Assembly (NCBI GenBank): GCA_900540995.1
Contig: UQHO01000023.1
Location: 1-32,192 of the forward strand
DNA length: 32,192 bases
Source: an uncultured Collinsella sp.
GTDB lineage: Bacteria > Actinomycetota > Coriobacteriia > Coriobacteriales > Coriobacteriaceae
Reading direction: 5' to 3'
Positions 9,616-17,585 of the stretch are shown here, one piece after another (positions within the stretch are counted from its first letter, which is position 1; each line of letters opens with the position of its first letter). A program made the position numbers and the translations under genes. Below the pieces are notes generated by a model that saw only the letters and a program-made list of their open reading frames with translations, was not told the origin of the DNA and ran no database searches.

Positions 9616-9805
9616 CAAATATGAGTACTGTTGTTAATGTAGTCTCATAACATTTGGTAAGAATAGAATACCAATTCCACATTATTCTATATATCTAACC
9701 CACTAAACACGGAATTTTGAGCCTTGGCAAGACGTGGAATTGATCGAAATGATCAATTCCGGCGAGATTTTGCTGCTACTAATTTGGTGGCGGTACTCAT
9801 ATTTG
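9616..9805. repeat. AT-rich segment bounded by perfect 13-bp inverted repeats
   Basis: CAAATATGAGTAC at 9616-9628 is exactly complementary to 9793-9805. The 164 bases between are markedly AT-rich compared with the flanks and contain several TATA-like stretches. This is the geometry of an invertible promoter or of a small MITE-like element; no recombinase or transposase is in the window. The gap 9416-9817 holds no other supported gene. Confidence 0.55.
9736..9760. other. Perfect 10-bp palindrome
   Basis: GGAATTGATC at 9736-9745 is exactly complementary to 9751-9760 with a 5-base loop. It lies inside the AT-rich segment. It could be a protein-binding site or a weak terminator; there is no T-run. 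Confidence 0.5.
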
Positions 9806-9817
9806 CCATTTTTTGTC

Positions 9818-9963
9818 CAGTGGGTACCGCGAGGGGCCTGTTCGACTGGCTCAACGGCCCGGTGATGGATGCCGGCATGATCAGCCCACTCGATCCAGAC
9901 CTTGTCCACATCACCGACGACCTCAACGAAGCCGTCGACATCGCCCTGAGCGGGCTGATGTAG
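9818..9963 (+). pseudogene. Displaced 3' fragment of the LOG-family gene
   Basis: From LFDWLNGPVM to the stop, the reading frame repeats the last 41 residues of the intact LOG protein (4855-5613) with two substitutions. Weaker similarity starts at VGT near 9820 and misses about three codons. Third codon positions differ often, so this is a diverged allele rather than a recent tandem copy. The frame continues upstream only into AT-rich DNA with no ribosome binding site, so it is not a working gene. It marks the right-hand junction of the accessory segment that follows the LOG gene. Confidence 0.85.
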
Positions 9964-9975
9964 GGTAGGTAAAAT

Positions 9976-10034
9976 GGGACGGGGCTAAAAGACTGGTCTG
10001 AAACGTTTGATACCAGTCTTTTTAGCCCCGTCCC
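9976..10034. repeat. Hairpin repeat, GGGACGGGGCTAAAA type
   Basis: Arms 9976-9997 and 10012-10034 pair over 22 bp with one bulged base and a 14-base loop. It starts 13 bases behind the LOG fragment stop. A T-run lies within the right arm, so it may also work as a terminator. It is unlike the other hairpin families in the window. Confidence 0.75.
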
Positions 10035-10050
10035 AAATGAACTGCTTCTA

Positions 10051-10131
10051 AGTTGCGGTGGAATAGGGATTGATTGGCGGCTAATAAGCCAAAAACAGTC
10101 CCTATTCCACCGCAACTGATGTGGGCGTCCC
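10051..10131. repeat. Hairpin repeat family A, copy 3
   Basis: Arms 10051-10072 and 10096-10117 pair over 22 bp with one T-G wobble. Core and tail match copy 2 closely, while the loop region differs but keeps a short inner stem TTGGC/GCCAA. Its tail runs up to the degV stop codon. Confidence 0.85.
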
Positions 10132-10991
10132 TAGTGAGTTGGCTGGTAGCGGGGGCAGTAGCTGATGGCGATGGCGTCGACGCCTACGTGGGTGGCGATG
10201 GTGCAGCCGATGGGGCCGGTGCCGGCGTCTACGTAATCCTGACCCGCGAGTGCCTCGTTGACAAGCTCCTGCTCCTCGGCGGCGCCGGTCGTGAGCACGC
10301 GCACGCTGGAGCCCGGATACTCGGCCAAAAATGCGAGGCAATCGGCCATGGTGTTGGTAACGATGCGCTTGGCACCGCGGCCCTTTTTTATGGCCTTGAT
10401 CTCGCCCGATTTCCACTCCGGCGAAACAGCCAGGCGAATGTTGAGCATTTGCGTGAGCTGGCCGGCGAGCTTGGGCGCGCGGCCGTTCTTAACGAGATTC
10501 TCGAGCGTGCGGGGAATCAGCAGCAGGTGGGCGTCGGGCAGCGTCGCGCGGATCTGCGCCTCGGTCTCGTCCAGGCTGCGGCCGTCCTCGCGCATGGCCA
10601 GCGCGTACTCCACCAGCAGGCCCTCGGCGCCCGAGCCGGTGCGCGAGTCGATGCAGCGCACGTCGAGCTCGTGCGTCTCGGCCGTCAGGCTGGCGTTGGC
10701 GTAGCAGGCGGACCACTCGCTGCACAGCGAGATAAAGATGGCGCTATCGTGGCCGTCGGCGCGCACGCGGTCAAAGAGTTCCTTGAACTCGCCGGCACTC
10801 GGCTGCGAGGTGTGCGGCAGCTGCTCGGAGCCGGCCATGCGGGCGACGTACTCTTGGGCGGTAATCTGCACCTGGTCGAGCAGGTCCTCGCCCTCGATAA
10901 TCACATGCAGCGGAATCACGTAAATGCCGAGCTCTTGGGCGCGGGCGGGGGAGATGTCCGACGTGGAGTCGGTTATGATGGCAAAAGACAT
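10131..10991 (-). CDS. DegV family fatty-acid-binding protein
   Basis: A 286-residue DegV-fold protein. Members bind a fatty acid between two domains, and FakB-type members present it to the kinase FakA for phosphorylation; no fakA is in the window. The N-terminus SFAIITDSTSDISP is the family signature, followed by HTSQPSAGEF and a C-terminal TGPIGCTIATHVGVDAIAI, matching the GPVIGTHxGPG-like region of the family. The start at 10991 follows GAAAGG; a longer frame to 11048 begins in Arg-rich sequence without a ribosome binding site. It is divergent from the HAD gene, and a plausible -10 (TATACT on the minus strand) lies at 11048-11053. Confidence 0.92.
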   Translation of the reverse strand: MSFAIITDSTSDISPARAQELGIYVIPLHVIIEGEDLLDQVQITAQEYVARMAGSEQLPHTSQPSAGEFKELFDRVRADGHDSAIFISLCSEWSACYANASLTAETHELDVRCIDSRTGSGAEGLLVEYALAMREDGRSLDETEAQIRATLPDAHLLLIPRTLENLVKNGRAPKLAGQLTQMLNIRLAVSPEWKSGEIKAIKKGRGAKRIVTNTMADCLAFLAEYPGSSVRVLTTGAAEEQELVNEALAGQDYVDAGTGPIGCTIATHVGVDAIAISYCPRYQPTH

Positions 10992-11083
10992 AATTGCACC
11001 TTTCGTTGGGGCGCGACGGCGCCGCCTTCTGAGAGCAAAGTGCGACAAGTATAGTGGAGTCGTTCCACATTTCTAGGTTCAAT

Positions 11084-11099
11084 TGTTGAATAGTCAACA
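11084..11099. promoter_or_regulatory. Small dyad in the degV/HAD divergent region
   Basis: TGTTGA at 11084-11089 pairs with TCAACA at 11094-11099 around ATAG. It lies between divergent genes and could be an operator; nothing identifies the protein. Confidence 0.3.
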
Positions 11100-11147
11100 G
11101 TTTGAAGTGTCGGTGTGGAAATCGTCAACTGGGGAAGAGGGATGCCG

Positions 11148-11810
11148 ATGGAGGCGCTGGAGATATGCAAACGGCCGGTCGTGCTGTTTGATTTTGATGG
11201 CACGGTGGCCGATACGGGTCGGGCGGTGATGACCTCGACGCGCAAGACGCTGGCTGCACGCGGGTTTTCGGAGGCGCAGATGGGTGACCTGCGTCGCATG
11301 ATCGGGCCGCCCCTGTGGAAGAGTTTTCACGACTTTTATGGCTTCTCCCGCGAGGAGTCGCTTGTGGTGGCCGACGAGTACCGCGCCTTTTTTGACGAGC
11401 TGGGACCGGAGGAGTATCCCGTGTTTGACGGGATCCCCGAGCTGCTGGATGGGTTGGTCGCCCAGGGCAAGCGCTTGGCCGTGGCGACGTCGCGCATGGA
11501 GGCAAAGTGCGTTGACATGGTGGGAGAGCTGGGACTTTCTCAGTTTGAGGCGGTGGTTGGCATGAATCCGCCGCAGGGGCGCGAGACCAAGGCCGATTCG
11601 GTCCGCGACGCGTTGGCGGCCTTGGGTGCGGCCGCGGGCGATGCCGTGATGATCGGCGATCGCTTTAACGACGTCGAGGGCGCGCACGCGATGAGCGTGC
11701 CGTGCATTGGTATCTATTCGGGCGCGGCGGCGCCGGGCGAGCACGAGGCGGCGGGTGCCGATGCAGTGGTGCACTCGGTGGCCGAGCTTGCTAAACTTTT
11801 CGCTATATAG
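11148..11810 (+). CDS. HAD-superfamily phosphatase (phosphoglycolate-phosphatase-like)
   Basis: A HAD hydrolase of about 220 residues with a helical cap after motif I. The motifs in order are VVLFDFDGTVADT (nucleophile and acid/base Asp), AVATSR (motif II), the Lys in ETKADS (motif III) and MIGDRFNDVEGA (acidic motif IV). The overall pattern resembles Gph and PpaX-type enzymes that remove phosphate from phosphoglycolate, pyrophosphate or nucleotides; the substrate is not readable. The start is set at 11148 because GAGGG is six bases upstream; ATG 11142 is nearly as likely. The next gene starts 54 bases after the stop, so the two may be cotranscribed. Confidence 0.87.
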   Translation: MEALEICKRPVVLFDFDGTVADTGRAVMTSTRKTLAARGFSEAQMGDLRRMIGPPLWKSFHDFYGFSREESLVVADEYRAFFDELGPEEYPVFDGIPELLDGLVAQGKRLAVATSRMEAKCVDMVGELGLSQFEAVVGMNPPQGRETKADSVRDALAALGAAAGDAVMIGDRFNDVEGAHAMSVPCIGIYSGAAAPGEHEAAGADAVVHSVAELAKLFAI

Positions 11811-11864
11811 GTATTTGATGTGAGGGGCGGGCACGCTCGCCGCTCATTGGTAAGGAGGTCGTCC

Positions 11865-13301
11865 ATGAATCAGGTGGAGCAGAGCGTTGCCGAGTATGTC
11901 GACGAGGTCTGGGAGGATGTCGTCGCCGATATCGAGCAGCTGGTGAGTTATCCGTCCGTGGCAGTTTCTGCCGATGCGGAGCCCGGCGCGCCGTTTGGCC
12001 GCCCGGTCCGTGACGCGCTCGATTGCGCGCTCGGCATCGCGCAGAAGCTCGGCTATCAGACGAGCGACGACGAGGGCTATGTGGGAATCGCCGATATCCC
12101 GGGCCGCGGCGACAAACAGCTCGCGACTATCTGCCACGTGGACGTGGTTCCCGCCGGCCCTGGCTGGAACACCGACCCGTTCACCATGGAGCGCCGCGAG
12201 GGCTGGCTGCTCGGTCGCGGCGTGATTGACGACAAGGGCCCGGCGGTATTGTCACTCTACGCCGGCGCCTACTTGCTCAAGCACGGCATTGTTCCGCGCT
12301 ACACCTTCCGCGCGCTGCTGGGCTGCGATGAGGAAGTGGGCATGTCCGACGTTCACCATTATCTGGAGAACAACGCAGACCCCGACTTTTTGTTTACGCC
12401 CGATGCCGAGTTCCCGGTCTGCAATGCTGAGAAGGGCCAGTTTGGGGCGACGTTCGTGAGCCCCAAGATCGACGGCGGGCGCATTGTGTCCTGGAGCGGT
12501 GCCGAGGCGAGCAACGCCATTCCGTCGCAGTCTATCTGCGAGCTCGCGATTGCCGCCGATGAGCTGCCGGCGCCGGTCGAGAACGCCGACCGCCTTGAGA
12601 TCACGACACTCGATAACGGGCATGCGCAGATTTTCGCCCACGGTATTGGCGGTCACGCTTCGATGCCTGAGGGCACCATCAACGCCGTCGGCCTGATCGT
12701 GTCGTATCTGCGCGAGGCCGAGGACGCGTTTGGTGCACGCGACGAGCGCCTGCTGACGCCTGCCGAGCACGAGTTCGTCAAGTTCCTGGCCTTTGTGCAT
12801 GCGGATGCCTATGGTCGCGGCCTGGGTATCGACGCGACGAGCCCAGCGTTTGGCCCGCTTACCTGCAACGCTGGCGTCATCCGTGTGGCGGATGGCCATA
12901 TCGAGCAGGTCATCGACGTGCGCTTCCCCGATAGCACGAGTGCCGATACCATCCGCGAGCAGCTCGAGCCGCTCGTGGGCCGTTTTGGCGTGACGTGCCG
13001 TGTGGGTCGTGCGAAGGTGCCGTTCTCGGTGTCTGCCGACGATCCGGCCGTGAAGGCGCTTATCGATACCTATAACGAGTTCACCGGCAAGCATGCCGAG
13101 CCCTTTGCCATGGGCGGCGGCACGTACGCGCGCAACTTTGCCCGCGCCGTCTCGTTTGGCCCCGAGGAGACCGGCCTGGAGCTGCCCGCATGGGGCGGCC
13201 AGATGCACGGCCCCAACGAGTGCGCCAACGAGGAACAGCTCAAGCAGGCGCTCAAGATCTATATTGTTGCGATCCTCCGTTTGAATGAATTAGAGCTTTA
13301 G
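11865..13301 (+). CDS. M20 family dipeptidase (PepV/Sapep-like)
   Basis: A 478-residue zinc metallopeptidase expected to cleave dipeptides in the cytoplasm. Metal and catalytic residues are visible: His91 and Asp93 in CHVDVVPAG, the bridging Asp in GRGVIDDKGP (122-123), Glu156 and Glu157 in GCDEEVG, Asp180 in FTPDAEFP and a late His in GGQMHGPNE. A lid domain is inserted in the middle (HGIGGHASMPE), as in PepV. The start at 11865 follows TAAGGAGG. There is no signal peptide. A structured repeat begins immediately behind the stop codon. Confidence 0.93.
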   Translation: MNQVEQSVAEYVDEVWEDVVADIEQLVSYPSVAVSADAEPGAPFGRPVRDALDCALGIAQKLGYQTSDDEGYVGIADIPGRGDKQLATICHVDVVPAGPGWNTDPFTMERREGWLLGRGVIDDKGPAVLSLYAGAYLLKHGIVPRYTFRALLGCDEEVGMSDVHHYLENNADPDFLFTPDAEFPVCNAEKGQFGATFVSPKIDGGRIVSWSGAEASNAIPSQSICELAIAADELPAPVENADRLEITTLDNGHAQIFAHGIGGHASMPEGTINAVGLIVSYLREAEDAFGARDERLLTPAEHEFVKFLAFVHADAYGRGLGIDATSPAFGPLTCNAGVIRVADGHIEQVIDVRFPDSTSADTIREQLEPLVGRFGVTCRVGRAKVPFSVSADDPAVKALIDTYNEFTGKHAEPFAMGGGTYARNFARAVSFGPEETGLELPAWGGQMHGPNECANEEQLKQALKIYIVAILRLNELEL

Positions 13302-13302
13302 G

Positions 13303-13466
13303 GTTACGCGGTTTTACCAAACCGCGTAACCAGTCGACGCTGCAAACGTCCCCAAGCGGCAATCTGACGTTCAATCGTCGGTCGCGTACAAAAGTACGCT
13401 TCCCTCCTCTTTCACGTCACCTTGCTCGCTTAGGGGCGTTTTCGCTGACTTATGCTCAACCTGCGG
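13303..13466. repeat. Structured repeat R, copy 2 (possible non-coding RNA)
   Basis: The first hairpin (13303-13314 with 13319-13330) is identical to copy 1. The outer stem (13344-13358 with 13427-13441) pairs over 15 positions with one T-G wobble and one mismatch, yet shares no sequence with the copy-1 stem. The inner hairpin is 13384-13389 with 13394-13399, loop AAAA. The blocks AATCTGACGTTCAA, TTTCACGTCACCTTG and the final 25 bases (13442-13466) are conserved between copies. The element begins two bases after the dipeptidase stop. Confidence 0.8.
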
Positions 13467-13473
13467 GGTTTCC

Positions 13474-13564
13474 AAGGTAGTCCTTGGGGACGTTCTTAAA
13501 TGACTAGTCAAACAAGAACGTCCCCAACGACTAGTCGTTTAAGAACGTCCCCAACAACTACCTT
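13474..13564. repeat. Compound hairpin repeat (GGGGACGTTCTT type)
   Basis: Outer arms AAGGTAGT (13474-13481) and ACTACCTT (13557-13564) enclose TTGGGGACGTTCTT once and its complement AAGAACGTCCCCAA twice. Two GACTAGTC-type palindromes separate these units. The left arm could therefore pair with either right copy, giving alternative hairpins. It resembles clustered REP units. The remainder, 13565-13720, holds no gene. Confidence 0.75.
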
Positions 13565-13720
13565 CCTCTGGTGTAAAAGGTGCGCCATGTTCGGCGCTGG
13601 ATTGTTATTCGTTTGTAAAGGCCGTGCTGCGCTTGCGGTAAGGGTCTATCAGATGCCCGTAAAAAACCGCAGTTGGCGCGGGCACTGCCCGATCGAGGCC
13701 GTATCTTTCCAAACAGCAAA

Positions 13721-13737
13721 GCGGGCAGGGTGCCCGC
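13721..13737 (+). promoter_or_regulatory. Hairpin in the pstS leader
   Basis: GCGGGCA and TGCCCGC form a perfect 7-bp stem with loop GGG, ending 25 bases before the pstS start. There is no T-run, so it is not a standard terminator; it may affect mRNA stability or initiation. No convincing Pho box was seen. Confidence 0.4.
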
Positions 13738-13762
13738 GAATCGCATGTATGAAAGGAAGATC

Positions 13763-14701
13763 ATGCTCGATCAGGCTTATTCTCGTCGTCAGTTCCTCGG
13801 CCTCGCTGGTGGTCTTGCCAGCATCGTCGGTCTCGGTCTCGTTGGGTGCGGCGGCTCCGGCGCATCCGATGCCGCCGACAAGGGTAGCGCTGCTGCTGCC
13901 GAGTCCGTCTCCGGCGAGGTGACCTACGACGGTGCCTCTTCGTTCCAGGCTCTCGTCGAGGCCGCTGCCGAGAAGTTCATGGACGCCAACCCCGATGTCT
14001 CCGTCTCCGGCTCGGGTAACGGTTCGGGCAAGGGCCTGACCGCTGTCGCCGCCGGCACCGTCACCATCGGCAACTCCGACGTCTTCGCCGAGACCAAGCT
14101 TGAGGCCGATCAAGTCAAGAACCTCGTCGACCACGAGGTCGCCGTCGTGGGCATGGGCCCCGTCGTCTCCAAGAACGTCAAGGTCGACGACCTGTCCCTC
14201 GAGCAGCTCAAGGGTATCTTCTCCGGTCAGATTACCAACTGGAAGGAGGTCGGCGGCGACGACGCCACCATCGTCGTCCTCAACCGCAAGGCCGGCTCCG
14301 GTACCCGCGCCACCTTCGAGGCCGCCGTCTTTGGCGACGAGACCGTCGACTTTAAGGGCGACGCCGAGCTCGACAAGTCCGGCGACGTCCAGACTCAGAT
14401 GGGCAGCACCGATAACGCCATCTCCTACCTCGACTTCTCGCACTTCGATGACTCCAAGTTCAACGCCATCAAGGTCGAGGGCGTGGAGCCCAAGAGCGCA
14501 AACGTCACCGACGACTCCTTCAAGATCTGGGCTACCGAGCACATGTACTGCTCCAAGGACGCCGACGAGGCCACCAAGGCCTTCCTAGAGTTCATGCTTT
14601 CCGACGACGTCCAGGGCAAGCTCGTCGAGGAGCAGGGCTTCATCCCCGTCTCTGCCATGAAGGTCGTCAAGGACGCCAGCGGCAAGGTCTCTGCTAAATA
14701 A
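13763..14701 (+). CDS. pstS: Phosphate ABC transporter substrate-binding lipoprotein
   Basis: PstS captures inorganic phosphate outside the membrane for the PstCAB importer. The 312-residue protein starts at 13763, after GAAAGGAAG; earlier in-frame starts lack a site. The N-terminus has a twin-arginine-like SRRQFLG followed by a hydrophobic stretch and a lipobox LVGC with the lipidated Cys at 29, so it is probably a lipoprotein. A Ser/Ala/Gly-rich linker precedes the binding domain. Phosphate-contact motifs include GASSF near residue 53, SGNGSGKG and RKAGSGTRATFE. Codon use is very strongly biased to C-ending codons, which suggests high expression. It is first in a four-gene operon. Confidence 0.95.
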   Translation: MLDQAYSRRQFLGLAGGLASIVGLGLVGCGGSGASDAADKGSAAAAESVSGEVTYDGASSFQALVEAAAEKFMDANPDVSVSGSGNGSGKGLTAVAAGTVTIGNSDVFAETKLEADQVKNLVDHEVAVVGMGPVVSKNVKVDDLSLEQLKGIFSGQITNWKEVGGDDATIVVLNRKAGSGTRATFEAAVFGDETVDFKGDAELDKSGDVQTQMGSTDNAISYLDFSHFDDSKFNAIKVEGVEPKSANVTDDSFKIWATEHMYCSKDADEATKAFLEFMLSDDVQGKLVEEQGFIPVSAMKVVKDASGKVSAK

Positions 14702-14725
14702 GTAATCGCCCCGGAAAGGTTTGCA

Positions 14726-15634
14726 ATGGCAAAACAGCTGCCAAAGCGCGACCTTGAGAACGTGGGCCTGGGCGTCACGGGCGCGTGCGTAGCGCTCGTG
14801 ACGCTTGTCGTTGCCGCGCTCATCTTTATGGTCGCCCAAAAGGGCCTCTCGGCTTTTGTCAAGGACGGCGTCTCGGTCGTCGAGTTTTTCACCGGCACCA
14901 AGTGGGACCTGGCCAACACAGCCGAAAACGGCCTGCCCTATACCGGCGCCCTGCCCCTGATCGTCACCTCGTTTGCGGTCATGGTACTCTCCACGCTTAT
15001 CGCGCTGCCCATCGCCATCGGCTCTGCCATCTTTGCGGTCGAGATTAGCCCTAAGTTTGGCTCTAAGATCTTTCAGCCGCTCATTGAGCTTTTGACCGGC
15101 ATCCCCTCGGTCGTCTTTGGCCTGATCGGTTTTCACGTGGTCGTCGGTCTTATGAAGAGCGTTTTCCACGTGAGCACGGGCCTGGGCATCTTGCCCGGCG
15201 CCATCGTGCTGGCGGTCATGATTCTGCCGACGATGACCACGCTTTCGGTCGATGGCCTGCGCGCCGTGCCCGACGGCTACCGACAGGGCTCGCTCGCGCT
15301 GGGCTACACCCGCTGGCAGACCATCTGGCACGTGGTGCTCAAGTCCGCCATGCCGTCGCTCATGACCGCGGTTATCTTGGGCATGACCCGCGCCTTTGGC
15401 GAGACGCTCGCCGTGCGCATGGTCATCGGCGGCATCGAGGCCATGCCGACGTCGCTGCTGTCGCCGGCTTCGACCATCACCACCACGCTCACCACGTCCA
15501 TGGCGGTCTACGCCGAGGGCTCGGCCCAGGACGACGTCCTGTGGGCACTCGGTCTGCTGCTGATGGGCATGAGCCTCATCTTCATCCTGATCATCCATCT
15601 CATTGGCCGCAAGGGGGCGAAGGCTCGTGGCTAG
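14726..15634 (+). CDS. pstC: Phosphate ABC transporter permease PstC
   Basis: A 302-residue inner-membrane permease with about six hydrophobic helices, the first near residues 13-40. The EAA-type loop that contacts the ATPase is visible in the region GYRQGSLALGYTRWQTIWHV, followed by the conserved AFGETLAVRMV. The start follows GGAAAGG, 24 bases after pstS. Its last codons overlap the GTG start of pstA by eight bases. It should form the channel as a heterodimer with PstA. Confidence 0.94.
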   Translation: MAKQLPKRDLENVGLGVTGACVALVTLVVAALIFMVAQKGLSAFVKDGVSVVEFFTGTKWDLANTAENGLPYTGALPLIVTSFAVMVLSTLIALPIAIGSAIFAVEISPKFGSKIFQPLIELLTGIPSVVFGLIGFHVVVGLMKSVFHVSTGLGILPGAIVLAVMILPTMTTLSVDGLRAVPDGYRQGSLALGYTRWQTIWHVVLKSAMPSLMTAVILGMTRAFGETLAVRMVIGGIEAMPTSLLSPASTITTTLTTSMAVYAEGSAQDDVLWALGLLLMGMSLIFILIIHLIGRKGAKARG

Positions 15635-16553
15635 CACGCGCATCCACATCGACGAGGCGAGGCTCGGGCGTGTCCAAAAGCAGGATCGCATCGCCACGGG
15701 CGTGCTGACGGCGATCGTCGCCATCGTCATGCTCATCGTCATCTCCATGGTGGCCTATATCCTGTTCGAGGGCATCTCGACGCTGTTCCAGCCGGGCTTT
15801 CTCACAGAGCCGTCGCGCGCCAACGGAACGCAGGGCGGCGTGCTCTACCAGCTGTTCGACTCGTTCTACCTGCTGCTGATCACTCTGATCATCTCGGTGC
15901 CCATCAGCCTAGGCGGAGCGGTCTTCCTGGTTGAGTACGCGCCGAACGGCCCTATCCGCGACATCGCCTCTACCGCCATCGAGACGCTGTCCTCGCTGCC
16001 TTCCATCGTCGTCGGCATGTTTGGCTTCCTGGTGTTCTCGGTGCAGCTGGGCTGGAAGTACTCCATCATCTCCGGCGCCGTCGCGCTCACCATGTTCAAT
16101 ATCCCCATTCTGGTGCGCGTGATTCAGCAGGCGCTCGAGGACGTGCCACAGGCCCAGCGCGATGCATGCCTGGCCATGGGCCTTACCCGCTGGGAGGCCA
16201 CGCTGCACATCCTGATTCCCGAGGCCATGCCCGCCATCGTGACCGGCATCGTGCTTTCGGCCGGCCGCGTCTTTGGCGAGGCCGCGGCGCTGCTCTTTAC
16301 CTCGGGCATGAGCTCGCCGGTGCGTCTGAACTTCTTGAGCTTTAACCTGTCGAGCCCCACCTGCGCCTGGAACGTGTTCCGCCCCGGTGAGTCGCTCGCC
16401 GTGCACATCTACAAGATCTATGGCGAGGGCAGCCCCGAGGCCCAGCAGATCGTTTGGGGCACCGCGGCGCTGCTGATGATTTGCGTGCTGCTGTTTAACG
16501 TAGTCGCCCGTATCGTGGGCAAACAACTGGCAAGGAAGATGACGGCCGAATGA
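15627..16553 (+). CDS. pstA: Phosphate ABC transporter permease PstA
   Basis: A 308-residue partner of PstC with about six membrane helices. The EAA loop reads DACLAMGLTRWEATLHILIPEA in the translation, and RVFGEAAALLFTSG follows, as expected for PstA. The GTG at 15627 is chosen because GGGGGCGAAGG lies just upstream and the overlap with pstC is eight bases; a TTG at 15603 is possible but has a poor site. The stop overlaps the pstB start (ATGA). The protein works in the cytoplasmic membrane. Confidence 0.93.
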   Translation: MASTRIHIDEARLGRVQKQDRIATGVLTAIVAIVMLIVISMVAYILFEGISTLFQPGFLTEPSRANGTQGGVLYQLFDSFYLLLITLIISVPISLGGAVFLVEYAPNGPIRDIASTAIETLSSLPSIVVGMFGFLVFSVQLGWKYSIISGAVALTMFNIPILVRVIQQALEDVPQAQRDACLAMGLTRWEATLHILIPEAMPAIVTGIVLSAGRVFGEAAALLFTSGMSSPVRLNFLSFNLSSPTCAWNVFRPGESLAVHIYKIYGEGSPEAQQIVWGTAALLMICVLLFNVVARIVGKQLARKMTAE

Positions 16554-17422
16554 GCGAGATAAATGCAACGCCCGCAACTGAGGCGGCATCGTCCGAGACC
16601 CAGGACTTTTTGTCGAGCGTGGGGGAGAGCGAGAAGCGCGTGCGCGCGAGCGGCAAGGCCGTGAGCGACGAGGTCGTGCTCTCCACCAAGGACGTCAACG
16701 TGTACTATGGCGACCACCATGCACTGCACAATACGTCGCTCGACTTTCACAAGGGCGAGATCACGGCGCTCATCGGGCCTTCGGGCTGCGGTAAGTCGAC
16801 CTTCTTGCGTAGCCTCAACCTCATGAATCGCGAGATTCGCGGCTGCCGCGTGGAGGGCGAGATCAACTATCGCGGGCGCAACGTGAACACCAAGACCGAA
16901 AACACCTACGAGCTGCGCCGTTCCATTGGCATGGTGTTCCAGCAGCCCAACCCGTTCCGCAAGTCCATTCGCGACAACATCACGTTTGCGCCTAAGCGCC
17001 ACGGCATCACCGACCGCGACGAGCTCGACCGCATGGTCGAGGAAAGCCTGCGCGGCGCGGCGCTTTGGGACGAGGTCAAAGACAAGCTCGACAAGAGCGC
17101 CTACGCGCTTTCGGGCGGCCAGCAGCAGCGTCTGTGCATCGCGCGCACGCTGGCGCTCAACCCCGACGTGATTCTGTTCGACGAGCCCTGCTCGGCGCTC
17201 GACCCCATCTCGACGCTGGCGATCGAGGACCTCATGTCATCGATCGTGGCCGACCGCGCCATCGTTATCGTGACGCACAACATGGAGCAGGCGTCGCGCG
17301 TGTCCAACCGCACGGCGTTCTTCTACATGGGCGATATGGTCGAGTACGACGAGACTGACGAGATTTTCCAACGGCCCAAGGATAAGCGGCTGAATGATTA
17401 CCTCACCGGCATGTTCTCCTAG
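16550..17422 (+). CDS. pstB: Phosphate ABC transporter ATP-binding protein PstB
   Basis: The ATPase that powers phosphate import. Walker A GPSGCGKST is at 76-84; the Q-loop sequence MVFQQPNPF, the signature LSGGQQQRLCIARTLA, Walker B VILFDEPCSALDPIST and the switch VTHNMEQ follow. At 290 residues it is about 40 longer than typical PstB because of a polar N-terminal extension before the ABC domain. The start overlaps the pstA stop by four bases, so translation is coupled. No phoU follows, although phoU commonly ends pst operons; a terminator lies 57 bases after the stop. Confidence 0.96.
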   Translation: MSEINATPATEAASSETQDFLSSVGESEKRVRASGKAVSDEVVLSTKDVNVYYGDHHALHNTSLDFHKGEITALIGPSGCGKSTFLRSLNLMNREIRGCRVEGEINYRGRNVNTKTENTYELRRSIGMVFQQPNPFRKSIRDNITFAPKRHGITDRDELDRMVEESLRGAALWDEVKDKLDKSAYALSGGQQQRLCIARTLALNPDVILFDEPCSALDPISTLAIEDLMSSIVADRAIVIVTHNMEQASRVSNRTAFFYMGDMVEYDETDEIFQRPKDKRLNDYLTGMFS

Positions 17423-17478
17423 TCCGGGACATGCTTGAGGCCCGCGGCGGCCACGGTTGCCACGGGACTGATTGGAGA

Positions 17479-17515
17479 GGCGGGTCATCTCTTTTGGGAG
17501 ATGGCCCGCCTTTTT
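17479..17515 (+). terminator. Terminator of the pst operon
   Basis: GGCGGGTCATCTC (17479-17491) pairs with GAGATGGCCCGCC (17498-17510) over 13 positions with one wobble, followed by TTTTT. It separates pstB from the ABC-F gene. Confidence 0.9.
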
Positions 17516-17542
17516 GTGTCGTGTGCGGCCCGCCTTTTCGCT

Positions 17543-17550
17543 GCTATTAT
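17543..17550 (+). promoter_or_regulatory. Candidate promoter of the ABC-F gene
   Basis: TATTAT at 17545-17550 is preceded by TG plus one base, an extended -10 pattern, 35 bases before the start codon. There is no clear -35. Confidence 0.4.
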
Positions 17551-17585
17551 GGACAACGTTGAATTTCTACGAAGGAGCAGGGCAT

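Noticed and set aside
5614..9963. A classic integrase-driven island with att sites
   Set aside because: The repeated LOG ends are about 125 bp and diverged rather than a short identical core, and no integrase or tRNA target is present.
10074..11054. Plus-strand 326-codon open frame opposite degV
   Set aside because: It is the shadow of degV in GC-rich DNA: low-complexity Ala/Gly/Val/His-rich sequence, no ribosome binding site, no known motif.
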